Counted from the first letter of the stretch, positions 25,101-36,840 are shown. The stretch: 64,000 nt of DNA from Combretum micranthum (GCA_024138025.1 JAMXBD010000811.1:248001-312000); one strand, 5' to 3'. Numbers and translations: made by a program. The notes: generated by a model from the letters alone, not told the origin.

Positions 25101-26688
25101 AGTAAGACTGCGCGTAAAGCCACAGATATGTTCCATATGTTTTTTTCATTTTTTTTCCTTTGTTTTTTTCCTTTTAAGTCTTTTTAAATATTAAGATTTG
25201 CGATTATGCACTTTACGCCAAAGCTAGCACTAACTACCACATGATTAAGAGCTGTATATATGTGATGAAAAATGGTCAAAAAAATAATAATAATAAAATA
25301 GAGAAGAAGCATAAGATTCCTTCAAGTATGTGTGTGTGTGTATATATATTATATGCATTTAAATATGTAGCAAGGATATGATTATTTCAGGATTTATTCG
25401 AAAGAGGACATAGACTTCTAGTTTTAATTGCAAGAACAAACGAAATATAATGATACATAAATATTATGTTTATTTAAAAAAAAATCAAAAGTTAAAGAAA
25501 GAATTTCGAAAATTTTTTATTATTAGAGGACTGCCCACCGTTCCCCGTGTTTCTCTACTTCAACTCCAAACAAATACAGTCAACCATATCCATATTTAAG
25601 TTTTTCTTTCTTTCTTCTTTTTTCCCATATGACGCTATTGCTATAGACTATAGTCGGTATCTAGACCAATAATATTCTACTTTCCTTAATAAAAATAAAT
25701 AAATGTGAAAATTACAAATTCATCTTTAATATATATGCCAGGTGCTGGATGAGAAAAGATTCATTGCGTGGTAATTACGTTACGTGCAATAATTATTGGG
25801 GTATAAATACTAATAAATTTTGTTAGGTGGATAATTTTATGAAAATTATGCATTGTTTGACAATTGTTTAAAGTATTTTAATATTTAACCGCTTCTTATT
25901 CAAGTACACTGATTGAATAGTTTTTCGTGTTAGAGACTCAAAGACGCCCAGTATATAATAAAAATATAGATACATATATTATTTCAAAAACAGCTATTGT
26001 AATCCTTTCTGTAATGATTTTTAGATTTTCATAATGGTATGTATCCTTTATTGTTCAAAGTTTTATGAATGAGTCCAAAAATCAAGTACGTTCCCGAAAC
26101 GAAAATATATAGTTAAAAAAGATAATGCGAGGACACTCACCCTGTCCACGACAAAGCGATAAGTGAAAGTGTCTCCGGGAAGAACTGGACATTGTGTGAC
26201 TCCTTCCGTTCCATCACTCCATGGAGTTCCAATCTAAGAATAATGAAGAAGCCCAAAAAAAGAAATATAAAATACCTTTTAGAGGGTTTCTTAGGTTCGT
26301 GCTTACAACACTGGTTTGATACAGATATAGATGCAGATACAGATGAAAAATTCAAGATTCGAACATTTACACGTAAGATGTCGATCATGTGTGTATTCTA
26401 ATTACCTGTCGGATACCATGCCAGTGGATAGCAAGATTCTCAGTCTCCAGCTTGTTGGTGACCTCAACAATAACAGTATCACCTTGTTGAGCAACAATGG
26501 TGGGACCTGGGGTTCTTCCATTAATAGTGATGGATAGTTTCTTAAAGCAATCAGTGATTTGTACTCGTACTTCACACCCATTTCTGACGAACAATTTTAG
26601 CATCTGCTGTCTGTGTAATATTAACTAATAATATCATACAGACAAGTAATATAAATAAATGGTGCAAGGCCAATATTTTGCCTTTCAT
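22144..26688 (-). CDS. AAO: L-ascorbate oxidase, five exons, exon 1 frameshifted
   Basis: Blue multicopper oxidase that oxidises ascorbate and reduces O2 to water in the cell wall (EC 1.10.3.3). Exons are 26688-26406, 26233-26141, 24324-24112, 23766-23581 and 23100-22144, all introns GT-AG and phase 0. The chosen ATG opens a clear secretion signal ([10 protein letters not shown], then a hydrophobic core with [10 protein letters not shown]). Copper motifs are all present: HWHGIRQ (exon 1), [11 protein letters not shown] (exon 3), [11 protein letters not shown] and [13 protein letters not shown] (exon 5). GEPQ followed by [12 protein letters not shown] spans exons 3-4. The length would be about 577 residues, normal for the family. 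However, exon 1 is 283 bp. Compared with the neighbouring pseudogene it lacks one base near 26575 and one near 26554, which puts a TGA right after QKWV. An in-frame ATG at 26603 restores the rest without a signal peptide. It is a recent pseudogene, a sequence error, or a gene with altered targeting. Laccase was considered, but the HYGMQR and C-terminal wording favour ascorbate oxidase. Confidence 0.88.
23838..24020. repeat. MITE-related fragment inside oxidase intron 3
   Basis: Contains the string AGTTTAGTACCTAAAAAAAC and a following segment close to the centre of the palindromic MITEs at 27711-28523, which have AATTTAGTACCTGAAAAAAC and AATTTAGTACCTAAAATAAC. Ends and target duplication are not clear, so it may be a decayed member of that family lying within the 345-bp intron. 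Confidence 0.45.
24858..24879. repeat. (TA)n microsatellite in oxidase intron 2
   Basis: About ten AT dinucleotides, directly after a GT-rich stretch, within the 1,816-bp second intron. Likely polymorphic. Confidence 0.9.
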
Positions 26689-26760
26689 TTTTGTTTATTC
26701 CCTAGTTAATGCTGTTCTTTAGCTAGCTATTGCAGTTGTATTCCTCATATCTCTGTGCGT

Positions 26761-26772
26761 GTATATATATTT
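26761..26772 (-). promoter_or_regulatory. Possible TATA box of the oxidase gene
   Basis: TATATATATTTA on the plus strand, about 75-85 bp upstream of the start codon, is a plausible minus-strand TATA element. Many TA runs occur in this region, so the call rests on position only. Confidence 0.35.
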
Positions 26773-26795
26773 ATGTTTATATGTATGAGTATACC

Positions 26796-26816
26796 TGCTC
26801 TGGTCAACAAAACGCG
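26796..26816 (-). promoter_or_regulatory. W-box plus ACGCGT block upstream of oxidase
   Basis: CTCTGGTCAACAAAACGCGTA-type sequence about 110 bp upstream of the ATG. On the coding strand it reads ACGCGT, then TTGACC. TTGAC is the WRKY-factor core, and CGCG-containing hexamers bind CAMTA and other factors; these are known motif meanings, while function here is inferred. Conservation at 21014-21036 supports it. Confidence 0.5.
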
Positions 26817-27700
26817 TAATTAAAACAGGATATTGTTATTACATTAGGACGTCGACTTGGTCTATTATTTTAGCTTGTATTTTCAAAGGGAGGGAATATT
26901 ATACTATTCTTGTATTATATTAGGAAAAGTATACTGGAAGGAAAATTCAGGAGCTCATGAATTGATCTCTTCTTGTCCTAAGTTCAAACTAATATATCAA
27001 AGAAGTTACCTTGGCATGACTGAGTTTGGCTGAGAGTTCACACTTAGCTTTCACGCATCCTATAAATTAATATATTGATGGATGCATTCAAAGTTTTTAT
27101 CTCCATATTTTTGTCGCCTTATTTGTTCGAATCAAGATTCAAACATACTATAAAATAGGAAAACTTTATCCCCCAACAAAGCAAACACTTTTTTCCTCCC
27201 CCCAAAAAAGCAAACACATTTAAATCATTCAATTTAAAATTCATGTTAAAGAACAACTCCTCCACTTTATTCATAAGATTCGAAAATTATGGTGTTTAAA
27301 ATAACAAGACCGATAATACAAACTTTAAACAATAACAGCACTAAACATTTAAAAAAAAAAAAAAGAAAGGAAAACAAAGAAAGAAAGAAGTAAAATGCTT
27401 TTTGGAGTCCTAAACATGAGTGTAGGAAAGAAATACGAGGGTATATCTGATTTCTTTTATAGCATATTTCTATGTGAAAATAAACTCACAGTGGATCTAG
27501 GGTTCTAAATTCTATTCTCATTCTTGTATTTGAAAAAAAAAAATTAGGAGCAAGATTTTCCCATAATTAATACTATTTTTAGAAGCAAGAGTTAAAAATC
27601 CAAGTAGTGATTCGTTAGATTCTACCATTCCAGCTTTTAAGAGGAGAGGCAAAATCATATTAAGTGGCATCAGATTTCATTTCACTCTCAACATTAGGGA
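26817..27700. other. Upstream region of the oxidase gene
   Basis: AT-rich non-coding sequence with poly-A/T tracts (for example 27350-27365). No gene or RNA recognised. Distal promoter elements cannot be identified with confidence. Confidence 0.5.
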
Positions 27701-27710
27701 TTTACAAAAA

Positions 27711-28016
27711 GGGTTAACATCAAGATTGATACTTGAATTTTGATAAAATATATAATATAACATCCGAACTCTGAAATTGATCAATTTAGTATATGAACTT
27801 TAAAAGTGATCAATTTAGTACCTGAAAAAACTTTTCGTAAATGTCAATAATACCTCCGCCCAAGTTGCTTTAGATACCAAATTAATTAATTTCAAAGTTT
27901 TTCAGGTATTAAATTGATGACTTTCAAAGTTTGGGTACTAAATTGATTTTTTTCAAAGTTCAGGTACCTAGTTATATATTTTACCAAAGTTCAGGTACCA
28001 TTCGTGGCATCATCCC
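27711..28016. mobile_element. Palindromic MITE A, Mutator-like
   Basis: The left end GGGTTAACATCAAG and right end GTGGCATCATCCC face each other as long imperfect inverted repeats covering nearly the whole 306 bp. Flanks TTACAAAAA (27702-27710) and TTACCAAAA (28017-28025) match at 8 of 9 bases, as expected for a Mutator-type 9-bp duplication. No coding capacity. Confidence 0.75.
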
Positions 28017-28272
28017 TTACCAAAATAAACTTTAAATCCAATATACATTTATTTCATCTATGAGTTAAGAATACTTTCAGAAATACAACTACAATACACA
28101 AATTGAATCAAAGATTCCATCCAAAAATAATGATGAATTCGCTATTTCATTCTTGATTCCAATCTATTTTATTTTAATCCACTTCATTCTATATACCAAA
28201 CCTAACATTGACGTGTTTGGATAATAAGAAAAAGAAAGAAATTGTAATCATTTACGAAGATAAAATAATGTA

Positions 28273-28523
28273 AGGCTAATGTCATGAATGGCACTTTAAT
28301 TTTGATAAAATATCCAATTAAATACCTAAACTTTGAAATTGATCAATTTAATACCTAAATTTTGAAATTCATCAATTTAGTACCTAAAATAACTTTTCGT
28401 GCATACCAACAGTACATTCTCTAAGTTTTTTTAGGTACTAAATTGATCAATTTCAAAATTTTTTAGGTAGGTACATAATTGCATATTTTACTAAAGTTCA
28501 AGTAATATTTATGGCATTATCCC
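28273..28523. mobile_element. Palindromic MITE B, Mutator-like
   Basis: A 251-bp foldback element related to MITE A: both carry the GATCAATTTA-type internal repeats and TTTTGATAAAATAT near the left end. It is flanked by a perfect 9-bp duplication AATAATGTA (28264-28272 and 28524-28532). Non-autonomous, no protein. Confidence 0.85.
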
Positions 28524-28545
28524 AATAATGTATAATATAAAATTA

Positions 28546-28850
28546 AGGTAAATTGCACCGAAAGGTCATAAGGTTTGGGTAAGTTCATTTGATGCCATAA
28601 TATTTCGAGTAGTTTATTTGAGGTCACAACATTTGAGGAAGTTGGTTAATTAAGATCATTTTGACACGTGTCACAACATAAAAAATCTTATGAGCTTTAA
28701 TTAAATTTTTGTTATGTTGACACAATGTTAATGATGATTTTAATTGACCCACTTTTTTAAATGTTATGACGCCAAATGAGTCACTCAAAACGTTGTGATC
28801 TCAAATAAACTTACGCCCAAACGTTGTGACCTTTCGGAATAATTTACCCT
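28546..28850. mobile_element. Palindromic MITE C, Mutator-like, second family
   Basis: A 305-bp element with terminal inverted repeats of roughly 90 bp: AGGTAAATTGCACCGAAAGG at the left faces CCTTTCGGAATAATTTACCC at the right. The flanking 9-bp duplication ATAAAATTA (28537-28545 and 28851-28859) is perfect. Sequence differs from MITEs A and B, so this is a different family landing 22 bases beside B. Confidence 0.9.
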
Positions 28851-29699
28851 ATAAAATTACCAGTATACTCTTAAAAAGGTAAAGAATAAGAAAAAGAGGG
28901 GAAAAAAAAAAAAGAGAAAAGAGATTAGGAGTACAATTAGTTTTCCTATTTCCTTCAATTTTTCTTTAATTTGGGGGTACAAAAATATCCAGGGCACAAC
29001 AAAATTTTTCTCTTCCAATTCATTTTTTCCCTTCCATTTCTCTCGCATATACTCTCTCTCTCGGCATTTTCTTTAGTCCAATTCATTCTATCTAAAATGC
29101 TTGAGACAAGTATCAAAGATGAGCAAATAAATTTGATAAGGTTTGTGGTTACCACCCATAATCACATACAATAAATAGCAAACAAACTTACGTTGGTTGT
29201 AAATGTCATTTAACTCTCTAGTATTCTCCTTTATCTATAGTATTGATCTAGTGGAAGCATGACAAGTCCTCAAAAAAAAAAAAAATCCATAAAAATTTAA
29301 ACAAAACATTTAAAATAACGTCTCACTAGAAAAATATTGAGCGGGTGATACACGCCATATGGATGTATACGTGGTATGTAGCTATCAACTATATGCTAAC
29401 ATATGGATAGTGTAGTGAATAGTTTTCAAAGTAATCACCACCTACATACTCACATGTTAAAAAATCATTGGTAGTTGCATACCATGTGTATATTAAAATA
29501 TCATGCCCACATGTATGTTTTTATCAATTTTGCATTCACGAACTTACGTCTTTATAGCTCAATTTTATTGCAGTGAGTCTATCATTAGCTAAGCTAACAA
29601 AGTGGAAAGAATGAATTATTAGAGAATTTGAATCTTTTCATGTGTTTTGATAAAGAAGAGAAAAATAGATAGAATATTAATTATTATTAAGAAAACAAA

Positions 29700-31052
29700 A
29701 TTATAGGTCCTAGTTAATAAACAAGAGGGTAGGGTTGAATTATTTGCTCTTAAAAACTTTTTCGAATTTTTAGATTTTTACATGTAGAATTGAACGAACA
29801 AATGCAATGCAATAAAACAACAACTTTAAAGCATGAAAAATAAATGAGGCTCAAGATTTAAGAGATTACTCTTTGTGAGTTAGTCTTCTCTTCTAACTCC
29901 ACTGCTAGAGATTTGGTCTTCCATACTATTCATTCCACTAATCCAATCAAAATGAGATATTACAAACACCAATGATATCTTGCTTTTTCTCACAAGCCTC
30001 ACACCTAAGCTAATCATAGAACTACAAGATACTAAAATATAATCCTCTCAACCAATCACTCAAACTAACTTTCAAAGAAAGAACAAGGATAGTTTAAGAT
30101 GAGAGACAATAGATTCTTAAAAGTTTAAGATCAGTTTGTAATGTAGACAGCCTCTAACGAAAGTTTTAAAGTTCTAGCAAAATATCAATAGTAAACTTGT
30201 AATTGTGAGCGCTGGCATGTTTTAATTTGAACTTTGCTTCTTATATATTGTTTGTGTAACTTCCTGCTTCAAAGAATCTTGTCAATTTCTTGAAAATATC
30301 TCCAAAAAGGTCAACAATTTATCTTTTTTGAAATTTGAACATTTGAAAGCTACAGTATCCCACAAAATCCAGTTAAGTTTATCTTGTTATTTGTTATTAA
30401 AGGAATGATGCTATCTGATTTTTAATCCATTTCTATCATTACTTCATTCAACTTTGAAAATTGAAACCTTAAAAAACATTTGAAATATGTTGTTATCCGA
30501 AAGTTGAAAAGTTCCATAATATCTAGAAATAATCCGTTGATAGAATCTTTTCTGCATATCTTAAAATTTTCATGTTATCGATTAACTTAATAAACTTTTT
30601 CGTCAAATTCTATCTTCGGTAAGATAAAATGATGAAAATATATCTTCAACAATATATGTGAAAGTCTGGAAAAAGAAAATTACTTAAACTTCTTTTAATA
30701 AAATTAAAGTTCTAAAATCATATAATATGTTATCCCCATTGATTTAATAACCTCTATGAGTTAAACACATTAAATGCATTTCCCAAATACGTCCGATAAG
30801 TAGAGCTAGGTCTTCATTAATAAATACTCTAATATTAAAAAAAAAATTCTTGATACTTATATGTAAAAACTTTATCATCTATTTGAAGCCTCTTGCAAAA
30901 GTTCTAGCATATGTTCTAGCATAGCTTCTAATAAAAAATATGGCAAATCTTCTTATATATATTTTAATTAAATTTACACACTTATTTCAATTGATTAGAT
31001 ATCTTTTATTCTTTTTTGTTATCATCAAAAATATTAAGGGGATATTCTAACA
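29700..31052 (-). repeat. Probable unclassified LTR or dispersed repeat
   Basis: Read on the minus strand from 31052 it begins TGTTAGAATATCCCCTTAAT and continues into TTTTTGATGATAAC, an opening I associate with plant copia-type LTRs. The other end was not located, and no coding internal region or target duplication was seen. The extent is therefore a guess. Confidence 0.3.
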
Positions 31053-31087
31053 AAATAATATATAATAGTAAATTATTTATATACCTC

Positions 31088-31116
31088 TAATAATAATAAT
31101 AATAATAATAATAATT
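31088..31116. repeat. (TAA)n microsatellite
   Basis: About nine tandem AAT/TAA units in an AT-rich context. Confidence 0.9.
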
Positions 31117-31180
31117 TTAAAAACAATAATAGAAGAGTAATTTCAAAAAAAAATTCTCTTTTCCTTCTATTCTCTCCCCA

Positions 31181-31230
31181 TATATATATATATATATATA
31201 TTTACGGGGGGGGGGGGGGGGGGGGGGGGG
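31181..31230. repeat. (TA)10 followed by a run of 25 G
   Basis: Ten TA units (31181-31200), then TTTAC, then 25 consecutive G (31206-31230) and a further G-rich tail to about 31257. Long poly-G is rare in AT-rich plant DNA and is prone to slippage and G-quadruplex formation. Confidence 0.9.
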
Positions 31231-33112
31231 CGGTGGTTGGGGTTGTGGGGTGGAATGGTGAGATCTTGCAAAATAAATAAGGAAATGAATTTTAATTCCT
31301 CCTATTTCCTCTCATTCCTAATTCCCTTGTACAAAACATAGTATAAATAGTTGTTCATGCTCATCCTGGTTGAACCAACAAATCCAACTCAACCGATAGA
31401 TTCGATCCAAGTGCAATAATCGTTTGTTTATCTTAAAGTTGAGTTTCAATGCTTATGTTCCTTTTTTTTTTTTTTTTTTTACCATTACAACTGAGGAGGA
31501 AGGATTCGAATATGAGACCATTCACTCGAAAGATCAAGAAAATGCCATTAAATTACCATGCTATTGATTTATGCTGCCTAATTATTAATTTAAAATCTTA
31601 GGCTTGTATTTAGCCATTTAACAGTTCGGACTCTCAAAACTATTTCAACACTAATTTATAGATCATATAATTCTTTTTCCAATTTATATTGTCTCCTTTA
31701 CACTGTATTTTGATGGTTGGAAATATACGGAAATGGAAAGAAATTATAGAATTTTTTAAAAACTTAAATGCGAATAAATTAATTTTTTAATGTAAAAGCA
31801 GAAATACGTATTGCTACGGACAACCTTGTCAATGATCCATACACTCAATGACGAAAGACCAATGACGAGACACATAGGACACGTAGAAATGCAATTTCCA
31901 AGCAATTAATGCCATAGTGACGACTCTATCTTTCTAGCTCATTCAAATTGCCTGGAAACTTGCATGTACTTACAACTCTATTTTTCTTTTTCTTTTTTTC
32001 CGGTAGAACTTACAACTCTATTGAAACAATAGCAAATTGATTGGTTGACATTTCATTGTTGTATATGAGTTTATTGGAATTGTTTTTTTCATCTGTATAT
32101 GTATTTAATTTGTATTTATATTTAGTTTGATTGATCTATTATGAATAACAGCATCTAATTTTTATTTATATCTAGCAACTAATATCTTTAAAACTATAAA
32201 AATGATATCAAAATAACAAAAAAACTAATGCGACAAATAGGAATTTAAAGTTAATCAAATGGTTGAATGAAGTTAGTGACATGTGTTGTTTTTCCAATAA
32301 GAAAGGGCTATTTCTTGGAATCCTTCGCTAATCACTCAAAAGAAAAGGAGTGAAGAGGAAGAAGTTTGACTTCAACGCTAAAGGCTCAATGGCCAAAAAA
32401 AAAAAAAGACAAAAATGCCAAAGTCTGAACTGGTGACCCATCTTTTCTTCCATCATCCTTATCCATATGGATTGACCTTTCTACGGTCGCTTTACTGCAG
32501 AAATTTAAGGGCCAAAATTTAGGCAGTTCTGGGGATGCCGACCATTTTTTCATGTATTTGTCGAGAGAGATACATCACAAGCACCCATTTATTTTTAACT
32601 TTTAACAATTTAATCTATAAAGTCGTCCTTTACAATTTAGTTGTATGTGTTTTTACTTTGTTTGCAATTTAGTAAAAATCAAGACATAAAATTGACGATT
32701 AAATCATCAAATTGCGAGCAAATTGAATTCACATACACTAAATTATGGAAAAAAAATAGAGGACTACATAAATAACCTCTTAAACTTTTACCTCAATATA
32801 AATTTATTTCCTCGATATTCATATTATAATTATACATCTAAATTTTGATAAAATGATTAAAAAAATTCTAAAAGTTAAAAGTAACCCTCCAAACTTCAAT
32901 CTTATTATGGAGCCCTTCCTCCCCTATATTTAAACTTATTAAATATACTAAACTCTAGCACATGTGTACGTCTTTTTGAGCTAAAAAGGTAAAGAACCTT
33001 TATATGCTTAAATTTATCAGAACTAAACACTAAAGGTTATATGCATTTCAAATTTATGGGATATTATCAACACCGAAGTTGAAATTTAAGGGTGTTATTT
33101 ACAATTTTCAAA

Positions 33113-34067
33113 AATAAAAGTTTGTATATTATTATTTTTTTTTAATTTAAAGTATAGGTGTTTTAATATATTTTTCCTATATTAGTCACATTATTCTAGT
33201 TGGTAAAAAAAATAAATAAATAAAACAACCATTCAAAAACGGATGTTCCCAAAACAAAACTTTGCAAGTTTTTTATTGTAGCCCTTACTTTCTATTGTAT
33301 TGATGAAGCACTCGTACACTACGTACGATACCTGGCTTCCAAGATTTAATACTTGTAGCTTTTGTTCATGGAATGTTGGAAACCTTTTGATGTGCACCTT
33401 GAACTAATTAATTACCAATATTACAGTCCACCTTGTAATGTGACTTACATAAATTGACTGCCTTAACCAATGTTTCATCTTGGGCGTAAACATAGGATGT
33501 TACTCCAAATTATTGAAATTCGATTAGATATTTATTTGAATACGGTTTAAAAATAATTAAGTTGGTGTCATTGCTTGATTTTCATGAAATCTAAGTAGAC
33601 AGGCTTATAAGTCTGTTGCTTCATTCAAGTATCAATGTTAATTAAGTTTGAGTTGAATTAAAATTTTATCATTTTAAATAATAATAAAGAAATAAATCAA
33701 GTTCAAATAACCATAGTACAAGTTAAGTTCAAGCTATTGAATTTTAAAATAAGTTCAAATTTTGGACTTTAAAACTAAGTGCAAGCTCAAGTTTTAAAAG
33801 TTTCAATTTAAGTGTAACATCGGCTTTCCCAAATTTAGATAATAAGGTAGTCTTCCATATACATATAATTGTTACTACTATTGTTTTCTTAAGAGAGGGA
33901 GAGGTTTTTAGACTTAGATTTAATAATCCAATGGCATCATACACAGGATGGTTCCAGAAAACCACCAGCTTATTGTTAAAGAGTTATCCTATTCTAGTGT
34001 TCATTAGATATTTCTTTTAAATTTACAATAGATGCAAGGTATCAGTATGAAATTATTAAGATAATAG
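33113..34067. repeat. Segmental duplication, copy A left part
   Basis: Aligns through long ordered blocks with 58920-60340. One example is GTTCATGGAATGTTGGAAAC, and another is the stretch around 33900-34000 ending in the AATTTACAATAGAT region. It is interrupted at 34068 by a retrotransposon absent from copy B. Confidence 0.85.
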
Positions 34068-34575
34068 TGTTACAAATAATAGAATCAAACAGAAGCTAGG
34101 CTGGAAGAGGGATTGTGTCCCTCGACAAATTACATAGTAGTTTAGCAAAAATGACATTATAGTAAATACATACAATAGCAATTAGATACAGGCAATAGAC
34201 AGTAATATAGTTACAAATACATATCTTGTGACCAATCAAATAGCAGCATGTACAACAGATCTTTGTATCTAAGCTAAACTACAGGTGATTGGAATCTATA
34301 AATAAGAGTATAGCAGAAAAGGGTGAGTTACCCTTGTTGTTTGAGAAATAAACTTGTGGGAGTTGGAGACTCACTCAAAGAAGTCTCAATCTGTCATTCT
34401 TTACTGCATGCAATAAACAAAAGCGATTGTTCTCTTAGGGTTTCAGGAGAGGACGAGAAAGAGAGGCAGAGAGAAGAATTGAGAAGATTCTTATCTGAAT
34501 AATGAAGACGCTTCTATTTTAGGGTTTTCTTAGCATTTATACGTAGGCTTTATTGACAAAGTGGGCTTGGTAACA
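34068..34575 (+). repeat. 5' LTR of family X copy 2
   Basis: From TGTTACAAATAATAG to GGGCTTGGTAACA, directly followed by ATTTGGTGCTCTTGTC in the primer-binding position. Similar to 38834-39316 with scattered differences. Confidence 0.9.
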
Positions 34576-34589
34576 ATTTGGTGCTCTTG

Positions 34590-35240
34590 TCATGGCAAAA
34601 ATCACAAGAAGAAATTGCCAAGTTGCAATCATTAGTGTATACCATAGCCGAATCAGTGAAGGTAATGCAAGATAAATTCTAAGAACAGATAGTTACTAAT
34701 GCTCAAATGCATAAGAATATGTAAACTTTGTCCAATTCTTTACAATCTTTGCATAGTAAAGTAGATTCTGTAGATAAGAATCAGAACAATGTTTCATCAC
34801 ATGTTAATAATGTGGATTCTATTGTCAATAACAATGGTTCATCATCTTTTGATAATCATTTAATTGATAATTTATTGAAAGGATTGAAACTCAAAATTCC
34901 TAAATTTAATGGTGATGATCCTTTAGGATGGATCTTTAAAACATAAAAGCTTTTCAATTTGCATAATGTTTCTGAAAAAAAGATTGGTAATTACAACCTT
35001 TGCACTTGAAGGAAAGGCATTAAAATGATTTTAGTGGATGGAGCAAAATCATCAAATTTCTACATGCAATCAGTTTCTCAAATCTTTCGAAACTAGATTT
35101 GAACCATCTAAATATGATGATGTCCAAGGGACTTTAGCGAAGTTAATTCAAAAAGGGTCTATTGATGAGTATTTGTCGAAATTTTAAAATCTTTTGACTA
35201 GAATTAAAGGTTTATCATATGCTTTTCTTTTAAGTTGCTT
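34590..35240 (+). pseudogene. Gag remnant (family X copy 2)
   Basis: The clearest block, 34728-34946, has SLQSLHSKVDSVDKNQN and KLKIPKFNGDDPLGWIFKT. These parallel HSLHTLQSKVDKVD and FDGDNPFKWIFKT of copy 1. After a stop at 34944 the capsid continues in shifting frames (for example around EPSKYDDVQGTLAKL at 35100). No continuous Gag could be made. Confidence 0.7.
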
Positions 35241-35525
35241 TATTTCTAGATTAAAATGACATATTCAAGAGAAGTTCAAATTTCCAGACCATCTTCTATC
35301 ATCATGCAATATGGTTGGCTAAAATGCATGAATCAAATTTGCTTATAGTAGTTTTTACATAAACAATTTCCATCTCAGAATATGTTGCATTAGGCGCAAC
35401 ACTTTGCAATTTGCAAAATTTGCTGTTTCAAATCAAAGTTCCAGTCATGTCCAGTTCATCCTCATTTAAACCCACTTTACATATTAAAAGTTGATTCAAG
35501 CTAAAATGAATGCTAGAAAGGAGCA

Positions 35526-35873
35526 GGTCTGTGTTACAATTGTGATAAGAAATATCATAGAAATCACAAATGCAAGGCTAAATTTCTTCTTCTTATCAAG
35601 ATGATGAAAGGGAGGGGTTAGAGGATGGAGGAAGTACAGATCGTTCTTGGTAATACAAAGCAGACAAAAGTAGTATTGGATGATTGTACTATCAGTTATC
35701 ATGGTCTTTCAGGTGCTCCTATCCTTCGCACTCTTAGATTTCAAGGGATAATTAATAACAAAGCAGTTGCTATATCGGTTGATTCAGGAAGCATGCATAA
35801 TTTTGTGCAGAGTAGAGTTGTTAAGCAACTCAACTTGATTGTATCATTGTCATCCCAGTTTAATGTTCTTTAA
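35526..35873 (+). pseudogene. Zinc knuckle and retropepsin remnant (family X copy 2)
   Basis: At 35526-35592 a Cys-His knuckle reads LCYNCDKKYHRNHKCKAKF. The 35625-35873 block then has ISYHGLSGAP, and AISVDSGSMHNFVQSRVV with the protease D-S-G. A frame change separates knuckle and protease. Gag-Pol cleavage is the family role. Confidence 0.75.
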
Positions 35874-36369
35874 CGGTGATGGTAAAATGCTCTGTCAAGG
35901 GAAATGTGGGCATGTAGATTTCAATTCAGGGCTTATGTTTTTTTGATGTTTTTTTATGTTTAGCCAATCTAGAATATCAAAATAGTTTTAGGAGTATAGT
36001 AGTTGCAATTTGGGACTAGCTATAATTAACTACAGTCAATTGATGCAATTTATGCATCAAGGGGTGCTTGTGACTTTACAAGGGGATAAGCAAACATTAT
36101 CTTAGATTACTCACCAATAGTTTCACAGATTAATCAACGAGACAAAGTGGTTTCTATTTTCAATTTTCGGCTCAAAAGGTTGCTAGTAACAATGTGAGAC
36201 TACCACCATCAATAAAGACTTGGAATCTTTATTAGGCTCTTAAGTGTTTGAAGCACCTTCATTAATGCAACCACTTCAAGATACAATGCCCAATAAATGT
36301 GAAGGCATATCGGTACACCCATTTTCAAAAAGCTGAGATTGTGAAGCAGGTGACAGAAATGCTCTAACA

Positions 36370-36840
36370 AGACATTATCCAACACAGCACTAGTCCCTAT
36401 TCTTCACCAGTGTTATTGGTGAAGAAAAAAGATGACACGTGGAGATTTTGCATCCATTACCATGCTTTAAATCATGTCACCATTAACCGATTCCAACCAT
36501 TGATGAGCTATTGATGAGTTACAAGGTGCTTCTGTATTTTCTAAGTTGGACTTACGTAGGGATATATCATATTTGAATGCATCCACGCGACATTGAGAAG
36601 ATGGCATTTCCCATGCATGAAGGACATTATGAATTCCTTGTCATGCCATTTGGACTCAGCAATGCTCCAGCAATGTTCTAGAGCATTATGAACAAAATTT
36701 TAAAGTCATTTCTTTGAAAATTTGTAATAGTTTTTTATGATATTCTAGTATATAGTAGAAGTATGATTGATCACATTGATCATTTTCAAGTCTTGTTAGA
36801 ATGCTTTTTATCTTAAGATTCTAAATGCAATTTGGAGAGT
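36370..36840 (+). pseudogene. Reverse transcriptase remnant (family X copy 2)
   Basis: Plus-strand reading gives [18 protein letters not shown] near 36400, [12 protein letters not shown] near 36645 and FVIVFYDILVYSRS near 36720. The active-site block therefore has Tyr in place of the first Asp, as in copy 1. Several stops and small deletions occur, for example around 36500-36540. Confidence 0.75.

Larger units (their letters stand above)
28860..34062. other. Long AT-rich intergenic region
   Basis: No supportable gene over 5.2 kb. Contents that can be named are microsatellites and the G-run at 31088-31230, a probable LTR terminus at 31052, and from 33113 the left part of the duplicated segment. 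Short reading frames here, such as 28857-29174 on both strands, are low-complexity. Confidence 0.5.

Noticed and set aside
22144..26688. Laccase as the identity of the multicopper oxidase.
   Set aside because: The HAHYGMQR and GEPQ segments and the C-terminal [12 protein letters not shown] wording fit ascorbate oxidase better. The call rests on remembered family traits.
28857..29174. Overlapping short frames on both strands.
   Set aside because: They are Lys/Glu- or Phe/Leu-rich translations of purine and pyrimidine tracts with no homologous motif.
31088..31260. Centromeric or telomeric tract suggested by simple repeats and G-run.
   Set aside because: No TTTAGGG telomere units and no satellite monomer; these are ordinary microsatellites plus one homopolymer.
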